Source of the DNA: Nicotiana tabacum
Lineage: Eukaryota > Streptophyta > Magnoliopsida > Solanales > Solanaceae
Reading direction: 5' to 3'
NCBI RefSeq assembly: GCF_000715075.1
Contig: NC_134089.1
Location: 67,376,697-67,440,696 of the forward strand
Length of the DNA: 64,000 nucleotides
Position numbers and translations under genes: made by a program. Each line of letters begins with the position of its first letter. Position 1 is the stretch's first letter. This document shows positions 56,734 through 64,000 of the stretch, in pieces. The notes below the pieces were generated by a model. That model worked only from the letters and a program-made list of their open reading frames with translations, searched no databases and was not told the origin of the DNA.

Positions 56734-59067
56734 CTAAACATAGTACCTTTTGACTACATCCGCATTTATAGCTGCTTCAGGATCATTTCCTTCGATATCG
56801 CCCAGATACAATGCTCCTCTCGGCAATATCTTTCTGATGACGTATGGGCCCTTCCAATTAGGAGCGAATTTTCCTTTTGCTTCATGGTGATGGGGAAGAA
56901 TACGCCTTAAAACGAGTTTCCCCACTTCAAAATTTCTAGGTCGCACTTTTTTGTTATAGGCACGAGTCATTCTTTGTTGGTACAACTACTCGTGGCAGAC
57001 TGCAGCCATTCGCTTTTCATCGATCAAGGTTAATTGTTCCAGGCGGGTTTTAACCCACTCACTGTCTTCAATTTCAGCTTCAACAATGATTCGGAGAGAG
57101 GGGATTTCGACCTCGGCGGGTATTACGGCTTCCGTGCCATAAACCAAAAGATACGGGGTGGCTCCAATTGATGTGCGCACAGTAGTGCGATATCCCAACA
57201 ATGCAAACGACAACTTTTCATGCCACTTCCTGGAACTTTGAATCATCTTTCTCAAAATCTTTTTGATGTTTTTGTTTGCTGCTTCAACGGCTCCATTGCC
57301 TTTAGGCCGATAAGGAGTAGAGTTCAGGTGCATTATCTTGAATTGCTCACATATCTCCCCCATCAAATGACTATTCAAGTTTGCAGCATTGTCTGTGATA
57401 ATAGTTGCAGGAATGCCAAAACGATAGATAAGATTGGAGTGCACGAAATCTACCACAGCTTTCTTGGTGACAGACTTGAGAGTGATTGCTTCAACCCATT
57501 TTGTAAAGTAGTCAATGGCAACTAGTATGAATCTGTGTCCATTTGAGGCTTTTGGCTCGATTGGCCCAATGACGTCCATGCCCCAGGCAACAAATGGCCA
57601 AGGTGCAGACATGGGATGCAGTTCTGTGGGAGGTGCATGAATCAAATCACCGTGCACCTGACACTGATGACACTTCCGAATGAAACTAAAACAGTCCTTT
57701 TCCATGGTCATCCAGTAATAACCCGCTCGAAGGATTTTCTTTGCTAAAACGTACCCGTTCATGTGGGGCCCACATACTCCCGCGTGTACCTCATGCATGA
57801 TTCTTCCAGCCTCTTCTGCGTCAACACATCTTAACAAATTGAGGTCCGGAGTTCTCTTGTATAAGACATCCCCACTCAAAAAGAAACCACTCGCGTGCCG
57901 CCTAATGGTTCTCTTTTGGTCTCCACTGGCTTGCTCGGGGTATTCTTGAGTTTTCAGAAACGTTTTGATGTCATGGTACCATGGTTGGGTATTTGGTGCT
58001 GCTTCAATTGTATTACAATAACCATGCCTTTCCCGAATTTGAATTTCCAAGGGATCTATGCGAGCATTGCCTGGATACGGCAGCATTGAGGCCAAAGTAG
58101 CAAGTGCGTCGGCTAATTCGTTGTAACAACGAGGAATGTACCTAAACTCTATTGACTTGAATCGCTTGTTGAGGTCTTCCACATGCTTCTTGTAAGGGAT
58201 AAGCTTAACATTTCGGGTTTCCCATTCTCCTTGGGCTTGCCGGATAATCAGATCTGAGTCTCCCATGATCAACAACTCTTCGACATTTTGGTCGATTGCC
58301 ATGTTTATACCCATAATGCAAGCTTCATACTCGGCAATGTTGTTTGTACAGAAGAAACGAAGCCGAGCTGTAGCCGGATTGTGCTGACTAGTGGGTGAGA
58401 TCAAAATTGCCCCAATTCCAACACCTTTTGCGTTTACCGCCCCATCAAAGAATATTTTCCAAGCATGAGTGTCTTCAGATATTGCCTCAACTGAATTTAC
58501 TTCTTCATATGGGAAGTAAGTTCTCAAAGGTTGGTACTCATCATCAATCGGGTTCTCAGCCAAATGATCCGCTAATGCCTGGGCTTTCATTGCCGTGCGA
58601 GTGACATAGACTATGTCAAACTCTGTGAGCAAGATCTTCCACTTTGCTAATCTCGCAGTGGGCATTGGTTTCTGAAATATATACTTTAAAGGATCCAACC
58701 TGGTTATGAGGTAGGTGGTGTAAGCTTGCAAATAATTCCTCAGCTTCTGAGCGACCCATGTCAACGTACAACAAGTTCTTTCCAATAAAGTGTACTTGGC
58801 TTCGTAACTAATAAACTTCTTACTTAGATAGTAAATGGTCTGCTCCTTTTTTCCGGTCACGTCATGTTGCCCGAGAAAACAACCAAAAGAATTTTCTAAG
58901 ACGGTCAGGTATAAGAACAGAGGCCTTCCTGGCTCAGGTGGGACCAAGACTGGCGGATTTGACAAATATTCCTTGATTTTATCAAAAGCTTCTTGACATT
59001 CAACTGTCCATTTGATTACCGCATCTTTCTTTAACAACTTAAATATGGGTTCACACGTGGAGGTCAA
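56734..59067 (-). pseudogene. RNase H and integrase of E2
   Basis: A 693-codon frame (56986-59067) is followed by 84 codons (56734-56985) after one in-frame TAG, where the intact family has a codon. The start continues RT (connection, CEPIFKLLKKD). RNase H has all four acidic residues, in FFDGAVNAKGVG, IAEYEACIMG, MGDSDLIIRQ and ADALATLASM. Integrase has the HHCC finger (HEVHAGVCGPH ... CHQC), first Asp in AWGMDVIGPI, second in ITDNAANLNSH, Glu in GAVEAANKNIKK. The C-terminal part (RAYNKKVRPRNFEVGKLVL) carries the basic domain. All catalytic residues are present; only the stop codons at 59068-59070 and 56986-56988 spoil it. Confidence 0.88.
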
Positions 59068-60039
59068 CTAAGCAATGAAACGACTGATGTAATTCAATCT
59101 TCCCAAAAAACTCATAACATCTTTCTTGGTTCTTGGAGGAGGCAAAACCCGAATAGATGTTATCTTTGTTGGATCTAACTCGATGCCCCTCCGACTGACT
59201 ATGAATCCCAAGAGTTTGCCAGATGGTACTCCAAATGCACATTTGGCTGGGTTCAGCTTCAAATCATATTTGCGCAGCCGCCCAAAGAATTTTCTCAAGT
59301 CCCGAACGTGGCCGTCCTGGGTTTTGGATTTGATGATTACATCGTCCACATACACCTCTATCTTTTGGTGCATCATATCATGAAAAATGGCAGTCATGGC
59401 CCTCATGTAGGTTGCCCCGGCATTTTTCAGACCAAATGGCATGACTCTATAATAGTAAGTGCCCCAAGGTGTGGTAAAAGCTATCTTTTCTGCATCTTCT
59501 TCATCCATCAACACCTGGTGGTATCCTGCGTAACAATCCACAAAAGACTGTATTTCATGTTTGGCGCAGTTATCAATAAGGATGTGGATGTTTGGCAAAG
59601 GGAAATTGTCCTTGGGGCTTGCTTTGTTCAGATCTCGGTAGTCAACGCACACCCGGATTTTCTCATCTTTCTTTGGCACAGGAACTATATTAGCCAGCCA
59701 TGTGGTGTATCGGACCACTTGGATCACCCCCGCCTTTAATTGTTTTGTGACCTCTTCTTTAATCTTGTCACTGATATCAACTTTGAACTTCCTCTGTTTT
59801 TGCTGGATAGGGGAATAATCGGGGTAGGTTGGCAACTTATGGATCACTAAATTGACACTTAATCCTGGCATGTCATCGTATGACCAAGAAAACACATCTT
59901 TGAATTCAAACAAAAGTTGGATCAATGCGTCCCTAGTTCTTTCATCTGTATGAATGTTTATCTTGGTTTCTTTGACTTCTTCAGAGCTACCCAAATTAAC
60001 TGGCTCGATTTCATTTAAGTTTGGCTTAGGTATTCTCAA
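59068..60039 (-). pseudogene. Reverse transcriptase of E2
   Basis: A 323-codon frame has RVCVDYRDLNKASPKDNFPL, QSFVDCYAGYHQVLMDEED and the catalytic box IEVYVDDVIIKS (YVDD), then the thumb (LNPAKCAFGVPSGKLLGFI). It copies the element's RNA to DNA. It ends at TAG 59068-59070 immediately before the RNase H frame, where the family reads on. Upstream, a single-base-type frameshift near 60030 separates it from the short exon at 60026-60188. Confidence 0.88.
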
Positions 60040-60188
60040 ATTGTTCCAATTCTCGATTTATTTCCTTAAAAGCCTCTTCTTTATCATATTCTGGTTCTTG
60101 GTTCATTATTTCGCAATTAGACAGTGTGTTTGGATCTGGGCATGAAGTCCGCAAGCATGTCATGTTATTTAAAGCCGCATTATTAGAA

Positions 60189-60389
60189 CTGAAAGAAGAA
60201 ATAAGAAAAAGTAACAAAATCAGAAAGAATAAAGAGAGATGAACGATGAAAATATTAATTTCATTTCATTGAATTTTGAAGATAAATGGGTTCACATTAG
60301 TATTTAAAAGACAGGAAACTAAAAGAAAAACATTCGAGTTACACCCTGAAATAACTCGTGATGCAGAAAAAGTGGCAGGACAGGTCTAC
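60189..60389 (-). other. Probable pro-pol intron of E2
   Basis: On the minus strand GGGAGTCCTG is followed by GTAGAC (donor G at 60389). The 3' end is a T-rich tract (TTTCTTATTTCTTCTTTCAG, AG at 60189-60190). The 201 bases between contain multiple stops. Joining 60390 to 60188 puts the protease-side frame in phase with the frame at 60026-60188 (NNAALNNMTCLRTSCPDPN). Ogre elements are known to contain a spliced intron between protease and RT, so the placement fits. Exact donor choice is an inference. Confidence 0.65.
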
Positions 60390-62707
60390 CAGGACTCCCG
60401 CCTGATTGGGAATGGCGTAGCCTTCCAATTCTGCAGCTTGGCATTGGGTCCCATATACAGCACCTCAGCGGTGCTTGAGCCCTCCCCTGGCTGGACCATG
60501 TGGGTTTCATATAGTATCTTCCTCATTGCCCCACAGATCTCTTCAATCTCTTCGGCAGTAAAAGCCTCATCTTCTTCTTTCTTCTAGTATTTTGGCTTGA
60601 CAAATGTTCTGTACAGATGCAGAACCAGCTAAGGCAAGACCCAACCATCATTCTTTCTATCATCTGCCCATCTTATATCAGCTGGAGAGGGTCGGAAGCC
60701 TACCCCGAAGAACTTTTCACTGGTGGGCAGGGTGATAAGTTCAACTATCCCTTGCAATGATTTCCCAAGTCCCTTCCCCAGTTTGAAGCCATGTCGGATC
60801 ATTTCTTTGGCCACCATGATTGATGCATTAGAAAGGAAGGGTTGTGGGCAAGGGTTTCCTTCTTTGTACTGGTCTGCAACCACAATTTCAAAAGCCTGAT
60901 AAACTATGTGCTCACTCCCCTCTCTTGCTTCAAGACATGGGACTGATGGGTCCCGATAAATTGATTGCTCATCTTCTCCGTGGACCACGATCTCTTGATC
61001 CTCGTGCTCGAACTTCACCATCTGATGAAGAGTAGAGGGTACAGCCCCCGCTACATGAATCCATGGCCTCCCCAAAAGAAAGTTGTAGGATGTGTCCATG
61101 TCTAGAACCTGGAAGGTTACTTCAAAGTCTACTGGGACGATGGTCAGAATTAGATCGATCTCTCCAATTGTGTCCCTTTTGATGCCATCGAAGGCACGTA
61201 CGCAGACATTGTTGGGTCGGATTATTTCGGTCCCGATTTCCATGCACTGTAGAGTTGAAAGTGGGCAAATGTCTACTCCAGAGCCTCCGTCCAACATCAC
61301 CCTTTTCACGTAGTGCCCTTTGCATTTGACTGTTAGGTGCAAGGCTTTGTTATGTGCAGCCCCTTCTGAGGGTAAATCATTTTTGCTGAAAGTGATCTGA
61401 TTGATTGCGAAAAATCTTTCTGCCATTCTCTCCAACTGCTCTACAGAAATGTCAACAGGCACATATGCTTCGTTAAGGGTCTTGATCAATACTTTCTGAT
61501 GTTCGGCGGAATTCATCAACAAAGCCAACAAGGAGACTTGTTCGGGAAATTTTCGAAGTTGGTCAATCACCTCATAATCTGCCATTTTCATGTTTTGGAA
61601 GAAAGCCTCCGCTTCTTCGGCACTCACGGGCTTCTTAAGTGGGAAGCGCTTTCTAGTAGCGTTGTTCACCTCTTCCAAATTGGAATACTTTTCAACAGGG
61701 TTATTTTCTTGAACTTCTCCTGGGATTTCTTTGCCCTTATAGGTCACCACCGTTTTGTTGTAGTTCCAGGGCACAGCAGTAGGATCTTTCATGGGCTTCT
61801 GTGGCGCGCGTCCAATAACCACGGGCTTATTCAGCCTCGATGGCTTAATTGGCCCCCGCATCACATAAGCCCCCTTGGGCACATACATCGGGTTTGTTTT
61901 GTTCAGCTCGAATCTCCTGGGAGGACTCAATGTCATCTGCTTTTCTTTACGGCCTTGAGGGATGTAGAGAACAACATCTTTGAGAGGCGTTGCCCCGGTC
62001 TCAACTTCAATTTTCTTCTCTGACTTTGGAGGGGTGGTTTCTTTCTTTTTCTCCCCTTTATCTTGCTTCGAGGCAGCTTTTGGTTTCTTTTCTTTGTCAG
62101 CAATGGCAATGATGGCCTTCAATGCTGGGTCAAATTCCTTATCCTTACAAATCATTCCAATTACCGGCCCATTGTTGTGGGCTGGCAGTGGGTTGTTGGT
62201 CACATTGGGAACTTCTTCATCCCTTAGCACTATCTTTCTTTGTTTTATCAAGTTCTCCACAACTCTCTTTAGAGTCCAGCAATCATCCGTGTCATGCTCT
62301 TCTGCCCCCGAGTGATAAGCGCATCGGGTACCGGCTCTGTAAGCGGGTGATGCTGGGTTTTGTCTGGTTTGAGGAACAGGCTGTAGCAGACCCATTTGAA
62401 CAAGCTTTGGTAACAGGCTGGAGTAGGTTTCGCCAATTGGTGTGAAATTTGGCCTCTTGGGCGGTTCATGAGGGTGGAAATTATTTTTTGGAGGACGGGG
62501 GTTGTAGTGGGTTTTGTAAGGAGGTTGGTTTCTAGGAAATGGAGCTTGATTTCTGTTGGCTTGTTGTTGTGGTCGGACATAAGGCTGAGCATTCATGACT
62601 GAGTATGGCTGAGGAGTATAGGCCAAATCTTGGTGAGGGTAATAGTGCTGCAGGGTCCTTTCTGAGAAAAGGGATCTGGGGGTATAGTTTCTCCTTGCAC
62701 CCGACAC
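60390..62707 (-). pseudogene. Protease/gag C-terminal region of E2, with G-patch-like motif
   Basis: The main frame (60629-62707) starts mid-protein; its apparent first codon is GTG. It holds a Cys-His motif (CAYHSGAEEHDTDDC), a Lys-rich linker, the aspartic protease active site (VMLDGGSGVDICPLSTL) and its partner (FLLGRPWIHVAGA). A G-patch-like stretch follows (MIRHGFKLGKGLGKSLQGI). The frame ends at TAG about 60627, but clear family-like coding continues through one more stop (about 60582) to 60390 (AEEIEEICGAMRKILYETHM), the putative intron donor. G-patch motifs after a protease are known from some retroviruses, where they bind nucleic acid. Confidence 0.8.
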
Positions 62708-63941
62708 TGCATGAATGTTTCTTCCCTTTTCTTTCCCTTTGCTATTCCTCCAGACCCACCCTGAATGGCTTGGAAGGTAGCTCTGATAGCTGATTGGCTT
62801 AGAATTCGACCCGTTTTTAGCCCATTTTCAACCATTTCGCCAATCTTGATAGCTTCAGTGAACGATTTACCCATTGCGGACATCATATTCTGGAAGTAGT
62901 CAGCTTCCTGAGCTTGAAGGAAAACTGTGACCATTTCAACCTCATCCATCGGAGGCTTTACCCTGGATGCCTGCTCACGCCATTTAACTGCGTACTCTCG
63001 GAAGCTTTCTGAGGATTTTTTTTTCAAGTTTGTCAATGAGTTCCTATCTGGAGCAATATCAATGTTGTACTGAAACTGCCTGACGAAATCTCTAGCAAGA
63101 TCATCCCAGATGTACCAGCGGGATATATCATGGTCCATGTACCACTCAGATGCGATGTCAACCAGACTTTCTCCGAAATAAGCCATGAGTAGTTCTTCCT
63201 TTCCACCGGCTCCTCGCAGCTGATTGCAATATCTCTTGAGATGAGTAATAGGATCACCATGCCCATCATACTTCTCAAATTTTGGGGTTTTGAATCCCAA
63301 TGGTAGGTGCACATGAGGGAACATGCATAAGTCGGCATGTGATACACTCTTCTGTCCACTCAAGCCTTGTATGCTTTTGAGACTCTGTTCCATACTCCTC
63401 ATCTTCCTCACAATCTCTTCTTGCTCAGGAGTTTTGGTGGTCTTTTCTTTCCCCGCAGTGAATTCAAATTGGGGTGGTTGAGGGTAAGTATAAGTAGGAA
63501 ACTGAGGAGGTTCCACTTGGAAAGATGGTGCTTGAAATGTGAAGGAAGATGAATCAAAGTTAGGCCTAGGTAAAGCAGGTTGTGCCATAGCTGAACAAGG
63601 TGGCGCGGTGAATATGTTTGAAGCCGCACTTGAAGCTAACACCTGGGGGCGAGACTCAGAAGGTGTTCCAACAAAGTGGGCTGAAATGGTAGGTATCCCA
63701 GTGGGGTATTTGGATAGCTTATGGGGATGTTGGAGGTCCCACTTTCCCTGGGAAAAAGCTCAGGGAATCCAGGGATCGCACTTGGCGGTTCTTTTCCATT
63801 GGCCAAGGCATCCCACATTTCCATCATGCGGAGACGCAGAATTCTATTTTCCTCAGTCGTTGCTGACTCAGAAGTTTGGATGGCCGAGATCGGACTATCC
63901 TCTGGAATAGGAACTGTTGGCAAAGGAATTTCCGAAGACAT
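62593..63941 (-). pseudogene. gag of E2, frameshifted
   Basis: The start is probably ATG at 63939-63941 (MSSEIPLPTVPIPEDSP). This frame runs to 63636, then the reading continues in another frame from about 63660 to 62700. The second part has a Pro/aromatic-rich segment and then the gag core: KFEKYDGHGDPITHLKRYC, YFGESLVDIASEWYMD and VKWREQASRVKPPMDEVEM. Another shift near 62700 leads into the Tyr/Pro/Gln-rich linker (YYPHQDLAYTPQPYS). Gag would form the particle; the two frameshifts inactivate it. Confidence 0.83.
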
Positions 63942-64000
63942 TTCAACACTTCCTTTTGACCTTGTGAAGTATGAATGTGAAGCCAGACTACCACAAAACC
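63942..64000 (-). other. E2 sequence upstream of gag, at window edge
   Basis: The last 59 bases continue E2 beyond gag. An ORF1 like that at 1-960 is expected further right, outside the window; nothing can be called here. Confidence 0.5.

Larger units (their letters stand above)
48510..64000 (-). mobile_element. Ogre-type Ty3/gypsy retrotransposon E2 (5' end beyond window)
   Basis: On the minus strand, entering from the right edge: gag, protease with a G-patch-like motif, a probable intron, RT, RNase H, integrase, a long 3' UTR with a tandem array, and the 3' LTR 48510-53064. More than 15.4 kb is visible, and an ORF1 plus 5' LTR should follow outside. Ogre identity rests on the LTR's close match to E1, the pro-pol intron, and overall length. 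Frameshifts near 63650, 62700 and 60035 and stops at 60627, 60582, 59068 and 56986 make it inactive. Confidence 0.88.

Noticed and set aside
61499..62023. Plus-strand 174-codon frame rich in Phe/His/Leu
   Set aside because: Shadow of the E2 protease-region frame on the other strand.

Overview
The window is plant nuclear DNA, almost certainly Solanaceae and most likely a large-genome member such as Nicotiana. The evidence is nested Ty3/gypsy elements with solanaceous-type LTRs and tRNA primer sites, typical solanaceous MITEs and a SINE, and two ordinary plant housekeeping genes with GT-AG introns. No bacterial genes, CRISPR arrays or viral genomes were seen.

Layout. (1) 1-6521: the 5' part of an Ogre-type (Tat clade) element on the minus strand (E1). 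It has the 5' LTR, a tRNA-Arg-type primer site, a leader with a tandem duplication, and an uninterrupted ORF1 that runs off the left edge. (2) 6522-36024: a nest of insertions. A non-autonomous LTR element (E3, plus strand) was split by a 23.5-kb Athila-like element (E4, minus strand, perfect AATTC target duplication). The 5' LTR of E4 was in turn split by a roughly 10-kb Tat-like element (E5, plus strand). E5 has lost RT, RNase H and integrase but keeps gag remnants, a protease with a mutated active site, tandem repeats, and an antisense gene with intron-like gaps. The 3' LTR of E3 holds a roughly 660-bp inverted-repeat DNA transposon. (3) 36025-48509: a gene island with two convergent genes. 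One is a UCH-family deubiquitinase (UCHL5/UCH37 type, plus strand). The other is a mitochondrial CBS-pair protein of the CBSX3 type (minus strand). Introns and the intergenic space hold a hAT-like element, SINE pieces, a Stowaway-like MITE, a second TIR MITE and a degraded tRNA-Gly. (4) 48510-64000: most of a second Ogre element (E2, minus strand). It has a 4.5-kb 3' LTR, a roughly 1.4-kb tandem-repeat array in its 3' UTR, integrase, RNase H, RT, a probable spliced intron, protease with a G-patch motif, and gag. Several stops and frameshifts interrupt it.

The two cellular genes do unrelated jobs: proteasome-associated ubiquitin trimming, and redox/thioredoxin-linked regulation in mitochondria. 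They are hemmed in closely by retrotransposon LTRs on both sides. The most unusual content is the antisense, apparently spliced, coiled-coil-encoding gene inside E5, the conserved ORF1 of E1, and the repeat arrays in the retroelement 3' regions. Exons, LTR ends and motifs were read by eye; family names rest on motif and sequence resemblance, not on a database search.
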